From Beroe ovata (taxonomy: Eukaryota > Ctenophora > Nuda > Beroida > Beroidae), in the NCBI GenBank assembly GCA_946803715.1, contig CAMPET010000027.1, forward strand, positions 252,808 to 304,020: a stretch of DNA of 51,213 nucleotides, given 5' to 3'. Below, piece after piece: positions 36,551 to 46,512 of the stretch; the stretch's first letter is position 1, and each line of letters begins with the position of its first letter. A model generated the notes under the pieces. That model worked only from the letters and a program-made list of their open reading frames with translations. It was not told where the DNA came from and did no database searches. Position numbers and translations under genes: made by a program.

Positions 36551-39376
36551 TTAGCCCCAGTCTCTGAACTGCCTGATGATGATCCCCACGAGCAGACTCA
36601 TTAGGATCAAGTGTTTGTCACACGATAAGATATGCGCAGCACCCTCGAAATTGAACAGTTGGAATGGTCTGAGGTCATGGCAGTAGTCACGCTGTAAACA
36701 CTGGTAAATTCCATCCACTATCCCAACGCCCATGGGGTCGTCTGGGACTTGCTGGTTGTGGAAATTCCGCCTCAGTTTGGTCATGTTCTGTGATGCCCAG
36801 TGTTCCTCAGCTCTCGCTATCACTTCATCAACTGTAGGAAATACGACGTGTTACCATGGTAACCACTAGGATAGTCACCTGTTGCATATTATCAGTTGAC
36901 ATAATTGAGAGTAATCACTTATTGCAACTGCACTATGTAGTTGTCATGGAAACACCCGGCCCCCACTTACGATTGTAAGTCCTGTTAACACAGCTAAGGT
37001 CCAGTAACTCCTCATCACGCCCTGATGTCTCGTTGTAAGCGGTAAAGTTCACCATGAGACACGATGGATAGTTCTCAAAGTCCTGGGGGATGGAGAGCAT
37101 TTGTGGTGTCAATGATAACTTGCTAAATCATAGCAGCTTCATGTTGGAGTAAATGCTACAGTACCTGCATGTATCCCCATTGATATCTCTACTTACTCTG
37201 GTACAATTGTAGTAGGTACAAAATGCAGGCTTGGTGGAAGCATCATTGTTTCTGTCCAGATAAACCTGCAAAGTGTGCGAGGCAAATGGTAATGTATGGT
37301 TATTGGTTGCTACCATGAGACTGAATTTCGGAGCTAGGGTGATTGATGCACTCAGTCCCAACTCCCAGTCATCAATGTACAAAATATGTCTTCCCGGGTT
37401 ACTGACGGGAACTGAAAAATGAAAAAAGGCCCACTAAAATTTTGTGATCTTCTTAAGATCAGCATTGAAGACGGCAAAATGGAATTTTTAAAGGTCGGAT
37501 TAGTTTTAAACAAATCTTAGAGTTCGCGTCGTGACGGGCCTCTGCTACGAACATGGGGACCCATTCGTCTTAACTACTGTTTGACTCTGACGTAGGAATT
37601 CGTTGACACCAGTTTGCAATTCCTACGTCATGACAGGTCTCTGTGACGAATGGGTGCCTATTCGTCATGAATCGCTGACACCACTTCATAACTCTGATGC
37701 AGGAATGCGTTGACACCAGTATGCGGTACGTCATAACAGGTCTCTGTGACGAATGGTGGACCCATTCGTCATAGCTTGCTGACACCACTTCATAACTCTG
37801 ACGTAGGATCAGGAATGCGTTGACACCAGTATGCGGTACGTCATAAAAGGTCTCTGTGACGAATGGTGGACCCATTCGTCATAGCTTGCTGACACCACTG
37901 CATTAAACTCTGACGTAGGAAAACGCTGACACCACTATGCAGTGCGTCATGACAGGGCTCTGTGACGAAAGAAGTGAAATTAGATGCTGACTGGCCCCCG
38001 CTAGTGCTGTTATTACCTGGTAAGAATCAGTTCTCGGCGAGAGCACCTCATCGTAGTATCCAGAGAAGTTGTAAACATGTTTCTGACTACAGTTGACCCA
38101 ACACCACATGGACTCATCTGTAATAGTCTCGGGTAACACCTCAATGCTTCACATTATTACAAACTGTGATAGTAACCATTTCTGATAGGATGACCCAGTT
38201 TTACTCATAAGATGCTAAGTTCCATACCTCCATAATACCAGTAGATCTTGCCTCCTTTCCCCGTTTTTTCAGTCTGTGAATTCTGGTAGTACTTGGGATG
38301 ATAGAAACCCTTCTCTAGCTTCACATGAGTCGTGTAGGTTATGTCTTCTGTTTGGTCTGAGAAGACAATTGTATCTCAAATCCTAATACTTTTCCCATTT
38401 CCAGAATATTGATAAGTCATTTATCAGCTCAATGGAAGTTTTGCCTGGTAGAAGATGTTTCACATATACCTCTTAACCAGATGTAGACGACCTTGTAATC
38501 ATTGTAGAATATCTGGAGGTGTGAACCCGTGAAATGAATTGTCATGTTCGTCACTCTGCAAGATTGATGGTCAGGTATTTGTTCAATTTATGTGGATCAC
38601 AATTTATGTGGATCACATTAGAAAGTAGAAACCCAATTCAATCAAAATTCAGGAATCAAGGGAAGTTTCATAACATCTTTTACTTGGACGTCTCATCGGC
38701 ATAAGTGTAGTCCCATAAATCGAGCGGGGCTGTTATCCACTGCTTGATAAAGTCATTATTCTGTCTGAAGGTCGAGTTGATCCACATCTTCTGGATGTCT
38801 TTGCGAGCATCCCATTCTATTCTCGTTGTTTCCCGTAACTCTCCTGTCCGGAGGTCCTTCCGGTATAGGATCATCAGCTTCGGGTTCACCTCCTGCACCA
38901 AATCGATATTATAACTGCAGCTTCTTCATTATATGTGCTTTCATATTGCGCAGCGCCGTACCATGACATCTTTTGCTTTACATGAAATGTCACATTGGTT
39001 TTATAGCATACTTTTGAGCAATTTGCTCATGGTCCACTTACATCCCCCTCTTCACAATCTCTCTTCTTGGCAAAGTTACTCCAACCATGGCACTCCCACT
39101 GGAAGTTCATTTTGTAGATCTTCCGTGTTGGCATGACTTCGTATATGTGTTCAGACGGCAACAGGTCTAGGTACTCCCCTGAAACATTTAGTGTGCTGGA
39201 AGCTTCGGGAATGGGGGCCGGGGGAGTGACTGTTATATCATGTCCATTGAATCCAATGACACTTGGACGGAAACCGTTTAAGTGTTAAAGGAACTACATT
39301 TCTCAAATTTGTTTGTCTGCTTACCTTCAACTAGGATCAAGAGTGTAGCTAGAAGTGGAATAGATGTTTTTGACAT
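36551..39376 (-). CDS. Secreted, probably anchored cysteine-rich protein (paralog B), nine exons
   Basis: Exons: 39376-39325, 39178-39042, 38892-38684, 38555-38470, 38356-38228, 38117-38017, 37265-37197, 37082-36971, 36831-36551; 391 residues, all AG/GT borders, phases 1,0,2,1,1,0,0,1. Starts with a signal peptide (MSKTSIPLLATLLILVEG). The extracellular part has N-glycosylation sites and paired cysteines (WCWVNC, FCTYYNC, SC...SC, YQCLQRDYC). The C-terminus (about 350-391) has a short hydrophobic segment, LILMSLLVGIII, ending in RQFRDWG; it could be a GPI signal or a membrane anchor with a very short tail. Homologous to the adjacent gene at 39824-42092 (HLQIFYNDYKVVYIWLRG against HIHLWMNDVLAIKLFLRG). 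The seventh exon's acceptor is placed at 37266 (CACTTTGCAG), because it keeps phase and aligns with the paralog; upstream acceptors near 37411-37434 are alternatives. Function unknown. Confidence 0.8.
36850..36953. promoter_or_regulatory. Two X-box-like sites in intron 8 of paralog B
   Basis: GTTACCATGGTAAC (36850-36863), a perfect palindrome, and GTTGTCATGGAAAC (36940-36953), both in the intron between exons 36971-37082 and 36551-36831. They extend the cluster that begins at 33664. Confidence 0.45.
37525..37972. repeat. Tandem array, about 100-110 bp unit, five copies, in paralog B intron 6
   Basis: The phrase GGTCTCTGTGACGAATGG recurs at about 37539 (degenerate), 37638, 37741, 37851 and 37958, a period of 99-110 bp. 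Units also carry GTTGACACCAG, CTGACACCACTTCATAACTC and inverted pairs TGACGAATGG/CCCATTCGTCA. Small shared motifs occur at 24.8 kb and 26.3 kb. A 101-codon frame across it is repeat-derived. It fills most of the intron between exons 38017 and 37265. Confidence 0.88.
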
Positions 39377-39823
39377 TGTACCTTCTGCTTGAACCTATGT
39401 TGGGAATGTTCTGTTAGTTACCAGATTAAATTCCTTAATGATATCTATTCATTCATTTCATGGTATATGATTTAAATAGAAAAATAAGTGCCTCAGGGTT
39501 CTATCAAAATCTGTAACTGTCTGAGTAAGTCGAATTCCAGCATTTATTCAGCATTTGCACAAAGAATATCCGCGAAAAATTCGATAATAGAGTTCTTCAT
39601 ACACAAACTTCAGACACTATCATTATCAGTGACTGTATACTGGTTCAATGCCTTTTGGCCTGATAGCATCAGAATCAGCAGAAAACGCAAAATCAGCTGT
39701 CCATCTGAGCATGATATCATATCTCCATGATATCAAATAATCCTCCCTTTTGTTCGAAATCAGGTAATTTTCAAGGTGTTAGCACCATATCTGACAAGTT
39801 AGATCACTTTTAGTAGTTAGGAA
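39377..39823. other. 447-bp spacer between paralogs A and B
   Basis: Contains the 3' end of paralog A (minus-strand AATAAA, seen as TTTATT at 39543-39548, about 280 nt past the stop) and must hold any separate promoter of paralog B. No TATA box is obvious. The close head-to-tail spacing fits a tandem gene duplication. Confidence 0.6.
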
Positions 39824-42092
39824 CTATATTTTCGAACTGATAACAGCTATGGCGAGTATCAGTAGCAGTGTAGGTGTGTGGGTGAAGATGTTCGGACTGG
39901 AGTTGCAGAGGTCATAGTTGTCACATACTTCATACCAACACGGTTTATCGGGATACTGTTCACATGCGGTATCTGGAGGTGCGGGACTTATTTAAATTAC
40001 ATCATGGATGTCACTTTCCGATAATTAATAAAAAATCGTCAAAAAATCATCAGGAGGAATCTCGACTTACAGGTATAGTTTTGATTGGTGCATTTTAGCA
40101 AGACTTTCTGTTTACTCTGCCCCTGTGGCGTGTGGTAGAGTCTGACACAGCGAGCAAACTTAGAGGGCATCGGAGAGTTATCCAGCATTTCCTGAGTGCA
40201 GAGATATCACCCGATAGCTTGTTGCTTCTGATTCTTGGCAAATTGAGCGATCCGCCAGAATAATTAGAAGTCTTTTATTTTGTTTGAATGCATTTCTGAT
40301 GAATTTCATGTAATTGATGCGAGATTCATTAGCACATGGTAGTTCAAAACAAGAGCTTTATTCTATAGCCTTATCCAGTTTGATTTACAGTAATTTTGTG
40401 TGCCCACGCGAATGATTCATACCTCAGTACAGTTGACTATCTTGCAATGTCCGCCAGTATGTTCCGCAGTGTACTTGGAGTACTGATCTCGGTCAAAGTG
40501 AAACTTGTTCGGTAGATAATCGTCATAGCAGTCGTCCCAGCAAAATACTGTCGGGTCTGAAGAAGCAGGTTATCTGACTGAGACAATATAACCCGTATGG
40601 GTTCTATTGTATGCTGGCTTGGTATAATCGATTCATCGCAGTCGAGTCGTTAGAAAAATAAAGTACCCATTCCGAGTCCAAAAGAATCGATTGAAACGAC
40701 AGAATATATTAGATCTTTGGGTGTCCAAGGTTGCTTTTACTCACCCCAGTAATAAATCTTGAACAGATCATTCTCATTGAAGCCTTTGAATTTGAAAAAT
40801 TTGGTGTTTCCAATATCAATAGGAATATCTGAAAATAGAGAACACAAATGTAATAAATAGGACATGTAAAAAGTAAAAACCTCACATCTTTGTTCACTAT
40901 AGAATATTTGACAGTTCTCAACCATATTTAACTGCTACCTCGAAGAAAGAGCTTGATTGCCAAGACATCGTTCATCCATAGGTGAATGTGAGTTGAATTG
41001 AACTTGAACGTGTGCTTCACGTAATCCACGCTATTGTTCCTGTTTAGAGAGGGGTTATAGATTTAAGAATCGTTAAATTACCCCCTTGAATTATGTTCAG
41101 TCGTTGCAATTCCAAAATATGCCTTCTATTTTATAGAGCTTTAGATAGATATGTATCATATGAGAACTTGACGATCAGGTACTCAACCCTCACACCACTC
41201 TGCACAGCTGCTACGTCTACAAGATAGCAACTGCTGTTAACATCACTCACATGGGTTTGGAAGCGTTGGTCAGGTCAAACATTTTAGTGTCAATCTCATA
41301 TCTGACAGTCTCCTCACCAAGTGGCTTATTCTCGAAGTGCATGTGAGTGAATGCTGCCCGCTTTCCAATATTCCAACTGAAGTGAATCAGAGATTCTTCC
41401 GATCTATTGAACGGAAAATCCATATAGTACTCCATCGTATACCAAACCTGTCAGTTAGCTAAATTATTTCAAATCATTGGGATTGTGGGTTTAAATTGGG
41501 AACACTGTATGTACTATGTGATCAATTAGCCATTGATTTTGATCACCCGGTTCAATCAATAATCAAACCATGCACTGCATTTTCGGGGAGATGAGATTGG
41601 TCGCTTGAGTTTAAAAGTAAAAACTACAGTAACAGGTGCACACTATAGTACTCACATCACTATTCAGAATGTCTGATTTGTCTCCCTTGATCATAGTCCA
41701 GATGTCCATGGTATGGAGGCGTCTGTCGTACCAAGTCTCGTATTGGAGATCATCACCCCTATCCAATCTCATCACTCCTGCGATACATAATATATTGTCA
41801 CAGATAATGCATGATATGAGCTGGTATACTAATTATAGTGAGCTAGTCATTATACTGCTCCACATATTGAGCTAGGGTTGAACACTGAACAGCTGGGTGA
41901 ACAGATCTATGAGATGGTTTTCACTAGAAGAAAGCTGCTCTTTTCACTGGTACTGTCTCTTCATGTTGTCATATCATTACATTAATTGTCCTTACCATCC
42001 TCATTAGCTGCTACTTGGACTTCATCTGCCGAGACTGATAGGTTATGAATCAGCAGGGCCATGATTCCTAACATCCGTTCCATTTTCATCAT
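39824..42092 (-). CDS. Secreted, probably GPI-anchored cysteine-rich protein (paralog A), eight exons
   Basis: Exons: 42092-41996, 41777-41656, 41447-41251, 41039-40939, 40828-40745, 40556-40423, 40191-40071, 39972-39824; 334 residues; phases 1,0,2,1,1,0,1. Begins with a signal peptide (about residues 1-22, MLGIMALLIHNLSVSA core). The middle is rich in aromatic and charged residues. The C-terminal third has CWDDC, HCKIVNCT, RC...KC, then CWYEVC and DNYDLCN, followed by a terminal hydrophobic tail (TLLLILAIAVISS), as in GPI-anchored proteins. The closing C-x5-CN resembles Ly6/uPAR (three-finger) domains, but the other cysteine spacings do not fit clearly, so this is only a suggestion. Four ATGs lie within the first seven codons; the first (42092) is used. 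Paralogous to the gene at 36551-39376. Function unknown. Confidence 0.82.
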
Positions 42093-44649
42093 GACGTTAA
42101 CCTATAGATATGAAGAGTAGGACGACGCTGGAACTGTTAAATTCAGCATAGATTTGAGTAGAATATGCACTGCAAGAACGAAAAGCGAACGATGTGAGTG
42201 TAGCTGTACTACAGGTGGGTATGCTCGTTATCGGACACAATTGAAAGAGGGGGCAGTTTGTAAAAGAACAATCAATAGGTACAACAGTTCACAACCGATA
42301 ATTAGAGTTTTCTCCTTGAAAGAGTGTTGTACAATATTGTACATACATTATTGTATAGATCAGTGTTATTGACCAGGTGATTAGGATGCAGTAGTAGGAT
42401 ACACCCATCATGGTGCATGCATTGCGATAGACCAGGTGTTTGGAGTTATGCAGGGGTCATATTATGACGAACATATCATTGCATGTACAAACAATTAGGA
42501 GTTAGGTTGTAGGAACTGAGAAAAATGGAATTCAAAGTTTTGTCGCGGGGCATGAGCCTGAGGGATTATATTGAATGAGTTGTATCCGGACTTTATATGA
42601 TCATAATCCTTGACTGATAATCATAAATTAGAAGTGAGAACCCATAAAAGCGGAATAATAAGGTCTATGCTATCTACCAATGAAGAATACGGTGGATAAT
42701 TTCTCTTGAAGGCACTCACTGTTTAAATCAGAATGATCGAATCATAGACCATACAACAAATGCCACGGGTTACATAATACACGAATAATTAGCAATGGAA
42801 TCCAATGCGAACATAGTCATAGTGTCGAATGCAAAGTCCATAGCGAATTCATGGTGCCCAGGGAAACTCAAGTTTCCCTTAGAGATTAGGGAATGGGATC
42901 AGGGAATAAAGCCACTTTTTTCGCTCTGCCTCTAGCTGTCATCCATTTGTGCACACCCATCCAAATGATATTATAATTAAGCAAGCTCCATTTTCATTCA
43001 AATCTCCGTGCACTAGTTGTCCATCTAGGGTAGGTACAGATTCGCCTTCCAGCAGCCGCTATACAGGTATTAGCATAACAAATGGATCCGTATTGTAGCA
43101 GCTCGTGTCTGTGTGTGTGTGTGTGTATGTGTGTCTGTGTATGTGTGTCTGTGTGTTTGTGTCTGTGTGTCTGTCTGTCTGTGTCTGTGTCTGTGTCTGT
43201 GTCTGTCTGTGTCTGTGTCTGTGTGTATGTGTGTGTGTTTGTGTGTGTTTGTACTGCTGTCAGTGTTTGTCACTGTGCGCGGAAGTTGGAAACTGACGAG
43301 ACGGCCAACAAGTGAGCAATGAACGAAGTCCTATGGGTCTACTGCTGCAAATTGCGATTTACTTCTGTCTCCTGTCTATCAATGTCCATGTCACCGTGTT
43401 TACTGTGTGTGTGTGTTGTGTGTGTGTGTGTGTGTGTGCGTGTGTGTAAGAGCGTTAAACTGATAATCCTCCATCCACCTGGTCACCTTTGTGCACTCTA
43501 ACTTACAGCATTTTACTGATGGGACCCGGATTATGTCTATAATGAAAACCGAAATCAATTGCGGCCTATGGCTTCGTGTGTCAAGCATACGGGGTTACTT
43601 TTCCATCAATATTCACGTGCCGTGAGGAACAAATAATCATAAATCAGCGTATGCGGACAATCATGTTACTGATTCAACACCGTATACTATCTCACTATCA
43701 TGATCAACAGGAGAGAGAATGTTTCGAGTGTAGATATAACGCAGCGTAATAGAGTATCTGGGTACGCGGGGGACCTGAGGTTCACGCGATTCTCAGCAGC
43801 TGACAAAAGCTCCATTGTCCGCCAGCAATCACGCCTTTCAAGGTCAAGAGGGCTCATGAAAATCGCTACGATCGATTTGTATGTATTTACTTTAGGCTCA
43901 GCAATGAAGCTCACAGTTGCAGTTACAACTAAAAATTTAGGTACATTAATTCGAATGAAACTGAAACCGAAACTAAATGTCCCACATCATCACTGGGCAC
44001 ATCATTGCTATGAGAATGATATTGATATTGTGATTTTAAATGTAATGGACTGGAGCTACAGAGACTAGAAGTAGATCAAAATCAAAGTCAAATATGCGAC
44101 CGCGGGATGTATCAAAACGCACCCTAAATGCAGTTGCACTTGCACCAAATCGGTCATTGACTGTTACACTATCGCCCCATTTTTGCCCCCGAAATGCCCC
44201 TTTGTCGCCTCTAAACACTAAAGTGCCACATTTTGCCCGGTATGTGCCCCAAGGACGCCACCGTTATGCCCATTTTGTGCCTCCCTTTTTCGTTCCCTTT
44301 CCATTTCCAGTTTTCACTTGTTGCCCCTTTTTCAATTTCATTTGTCTGGCGTCTCGGTCATCGATCTAGGTCTCCGGCGGAGACTCCCCGCGGAAAACAT
44401 TGTTCCCATTGAGAATCCCAAATTGCCCCTTTTTTGATTTTCGCCCCCATTATGCACTGCACGGGCACCAGCTGATCCCTGCAACTAAAAGGTTGCTCAA
44501 TAATGCAATGCTTTATTCACATTGCATTTGCATTTGCAATTGTCAAAACGTCAAGTGCATGAAGTCGACTTGGGGCTGGAGATGGAGTTTAGCATTGGCA
44601 TTGGGTGCATGTGGCATTGTGGCATGGGCTTTGTAAATGTGACGCGTAC
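42093..44649. other. Intergenic region upstream of paralog A
   Basis: Expected to hold the promoter of paralog A near 42100-42400; no clear core element seen. TG/TGTCTG repeats at 43109-43255 and 43401-43447 give spurious Cys-Val frames. At 44160-44460 a C-rich stretch repeats TGCCCC/GCCCC every 10-25 bases (for example 44172, 44187, 44197). No gene is supported. Confidence 0.5.
43109..43255. repeat. TG/TGTC compound microsatellite
   Basis: Irregular (TG)n and (TGTC)n mixture of about 147 bp. A simpler (TG)n follows at 43401-43447. The frames over it are artefacts. Confidence 0.92.
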
Positions 44650-44775
44650 GTGTACACATGGAAAAAAAGGCGGATGGAAGGAAAAATAGACGCGCAATTG
44701 TTAGCAATCGTAAGCAGTTTCACTGTAAAGTGCGCGTCTTTTTCTTTCCGTCCGCTCTTCCTTCCATGTGTACAC
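44650..44775. mobile_element. Hairpin element with about 45-bp imperfect inverted arms
   Basis: Left arm starts GTGTACACATGGAA, right arm ends CCATGTGTACAC. The arms pair through GCGGA(T/C)GGAA and AGACGCGCA around a loop of about 34 bases. I find no target-site duplication. Probably a small fold-back element or an old MITE. Confidence 0.6.
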
Positions 44776-44813
44776 ATACCGGTAAGATTACTCCCAGTTT
44801 GCAGTTGAAATCC

Positions 44814-44926
44814 TTGTAGGATTTTACCCTACCGTCGGTGCGCGCGATTTTCAATCCGCCCCGACAGGGATAAAATCCTTGCCAGGGATAAAATCCCGCC
44901 AGCAATGGTAGGGTGAAATCCTACAA
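44814..44926. mobile_element. MITE, family 1, copy 1 (113 bp)
   Basis: Terminal inverted repeats TTGTAGGATTTTACCCTACC and its near-exact complement ending CCTACAA. Exact 9-bp direct repeats TTGAAATCC flank it at 44805-44813 and 44927-44935, as left by transposition. It is non-coding. A 9-bp duplication is typical of Mutator-like elements, but the TIRs are not recognised. An inverted relative lies at 45795-45894. Confidence 0.82.
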
Positions 44927-44986
44927 TTGAAATCCCTACCCTCGCTCGTGCTGGAGGAATCGAATGCAAATGATCATATGCAATAT

Positions 44987-45090
44987 TTGTCTGGCGATGC
45001 TAGACCGCTGATGCAAGCCGCGAAGTCTGAGAATAAGTTGCGCGCGCGCGCGCGACGAAATTCTCGACAGGGTCTATCATCGATCGACAA
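44987..45090. mobile_element. MITE, family 2, copy 1 (104 bp)
   Basis: Ends are TTGTCTGGCGATGCTAGACC and the complement of TTGTCGATCGATGATAGACC (about 16 of 20 matching). Exact 9-bp direct repeats ATGCAATAT flank it at 44978-44986 and 45091-45099. The middle contains a CG-alternating run (about 45039-45054). It is non-coding. A second copy is at 45578-45681. Confidence 0.82.
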
Positions 45091-45157
45091 ATGCAATATA
45101 AATATATGATAATTGCGCGGTGCCGACGGTATACAGTATAGGTAGTATGCGCTGCAC

Positions 45158-45282
45158 TTGTCAGATGTTACCTGACCTGTTTCTCGCGCGAGCGCGCCTT
45201 CATCGAAGGCCGAAGCGTTTCGGCCTTCGATGAAGGCGCGCGCGCCGCGCGCGAGAAACTGAGGTCAGCTAAAATCTGACAA
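45158..45282. mobile_element. Hairpin MITE, family 3, copy 1 (125 bp)
   Basis: Nearly the whole element is one inverted repeat: left arm from TTGTCAGATGTTA through TTTCTCGCGCG and CTTCATCGAAGGCC, a loop of a few bases near 45215, and the complementary right arm ending ATCTGACAA. 8-bp direct repeats CGCTGCAC flank it (45150-45157 and 45283-45290). It is non-coding. Confidence 0.8.
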
Positions 45283-45365
45283 CGCTGCACAGTACACGTC
45301 GCATTGCGCGCGCCGCCCCTTAGCCCCTATTCTACTCAGTGGTTCGGGCGCAACGCGGGCGCGAC

Positions 45366-45445
45366 TTGCCGGATGTTATTTGTCGTGTCCACTGTTTCTT
45401 GCGCGCGCCGCGCGCAAGAAACAGTGGACAGATAACATCCGGCTA
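45366..45445. mobile_element. Hairpin MITE, family 3 relative (80 bp)
   Basis: Arms TTGCCGGATGTTAT...GTCCACTGTTTCTTGCGCG and their complement, ending CCGGCTA, with an almost absent loop. 8-bp direct repeats GGCGCGAC flank it (45358-45365 and 45446-45453). The ATGTTA and CTGTTTCT(T/C)GCGCG segments match the element at 45158-45282. Confidence 0.8.
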
Positions 45446-45468
45446 GGCGCGACGCGGGGCATGGGGAA

Positions 45469-45531
45469 CAAATCAAACCTACAACAGTGCAGTGCGCCAG
45501 TGCACTGACGCACTGTTGTAGGTTTGATTTG
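45469..45531. repeat. 63-bp hairpin with perfect 22-bp arms
   Basis: CAAATCAAACCTACAACAGT plus GC (45469-45490) is matched exactly by its complement at 45510-45531, with CAGTGC-rich sequence in the loop. No target-site duplication found. Probably another small fold-back element. Confidence 0.75.
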
Positions 45532-45577
45532 CAGTGCAAGTGCAGCTGCAGCAGTGCACTGCAGTACTATACTGCAC

Positions 45578-45681
45578 TTGTCTGGTGATGCTAGACCGCT
45601 GATGCAAACTTATGTCTGAGAATAAGTTTGAGCCGCGCGCGCGAAACGAAAGTCACGACAGGGTCTATCATCGATCGACAA
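45578..45681. mobile_element. MITE, family 2, copy 2
   Basis: Same orientation and very similar to 44987-45090: starts TTGTCTGGTGATGCTAGACC and ends GGGTCTATCATCGATCGACA plus A. Its flanks (ATACTGCAC and TTGTAATGT) do not match, so its original target duplication is lost or it arose by rearrangement. Confidence 0.75.
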
Positions 45682-45794
45682 TTGTAATGTGCGCACATCT
45701 TCACGCTCATTGCTACGCGATATGCTAAACCCATGTCCCATGCCCATCCCAGTTGACACGAAGCGGTGAGCGGTAGCGAAAATAATTTTAATCT

Positions 45795-45894
45795 TTGTAG
45801 GATTTCACCCTACCCTAGCTGACGGGATTTCATCCCTGGCAAGGTCGGGCCGAATGAAAATTGCACACACCAACGGTAGGGTAAAATCCTACAA
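45795..45894. mobile_element. MITE, family 1, copy 2 (inverted)
   Basis: Reverse-complement relative of 44814-44926, with ends TTGTAGGATTTCACCCTACC and GGTAGGGTAAAATCCTACAA. The flanks TTTTAATCT and TCTTAATTT agree at 7 of 9 positions, consistent with a decayed 9-bp duplication. With copy 1 it forms a 1.08-kb outer inverted repeat around families 2 and 3. Confidence 0.75.
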
Positions 45895-46088
45895 TCTTAA
45901 TTTAAGCGCTCTGCGCAAAAAGCCTGAGACCAATTTTGCACCCGTGCAATGAAATTTTTGACTGGATTTATCAAGGGCCAGAACAAAAAATAGCACAGAT
46001 AGCATTCAATGGAGAATAAAATTCATCAATTAAATTATCCACGAGCTTGGACACCTATATAAGGGTGATGTTTTTTAATGGTAGTGAA

Positions 46089-46512
46089 GGTATAAAAGTA
46101 TATCAATGACCTCCTACTGACCCCCTACTGTCCCCCTGCTGACCCCCTTCTGACCCCCTACTGACCACTTGGTGACAGTGAAGCCCCTCTCACCCCTGGT
46201 GATAACTTTATGGCCTTAATTTGACCCCCATGAGACCACTTTCTGACCATTTTTGATCCCCTACTGACCCCCTACTGACCCCCTGGTGATCACTTTATGA
46301 CCTTATTTTGACCCCTCTGGTGATCACTCAATGACCATTTTTGACCCCCTACTGACCCCCTAGTATGTGGTCAAAAATGGTCAGAAAGTGGTCTCATGGG
46401 GGTCAAAATAAGGTCATAAGGTGATCACCAGGGGGTCAGAGGGGGTTCACCAGAGGGTCAGTAGGGGGTCAGCAGGGGCTCAGTAGGGGTCATTGATATA
46501 CTTTCATATGAC
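46089..46512. mobile_element. Fold-back element, 424 bp, with 9-bp target-site duplication
   Basis: Left end GGTATAAAAGTATATCAATG, right end complementary over AAAGTATATCAATGACC. GGTAGTGAA flanks it exactly at 46080-46088 and 46513-46521. The arms are made of repeated CTACTGACCCC-type units and fold over most of the length, centred near 46368. A 9-bp duplication suggests a Mutator-like non-autonomous element. There is no ORF inside. Confidence 0.82.

Noticed and set aside
37197-37411. A longer seventh exon of paralog B starting at the AG near 37411
   Set aside because: That start breaks the reading phase with the previous exon; the acceptor at 37266 keeps phase and matches the paralog. A TAG acceptor near 37435 would also keep phase but adds sequence with no counterpart in paralog A.
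37570-37875. 101-codon minus-strand frame
   Set aside because: Internally repetitive product of the tandem array in paralog B intron 6.
43070-43322. Overlapping Cys-Val and Thr-His-Asp rich frames
   Set aside because: Translations of TG/TGTC microsatellite.
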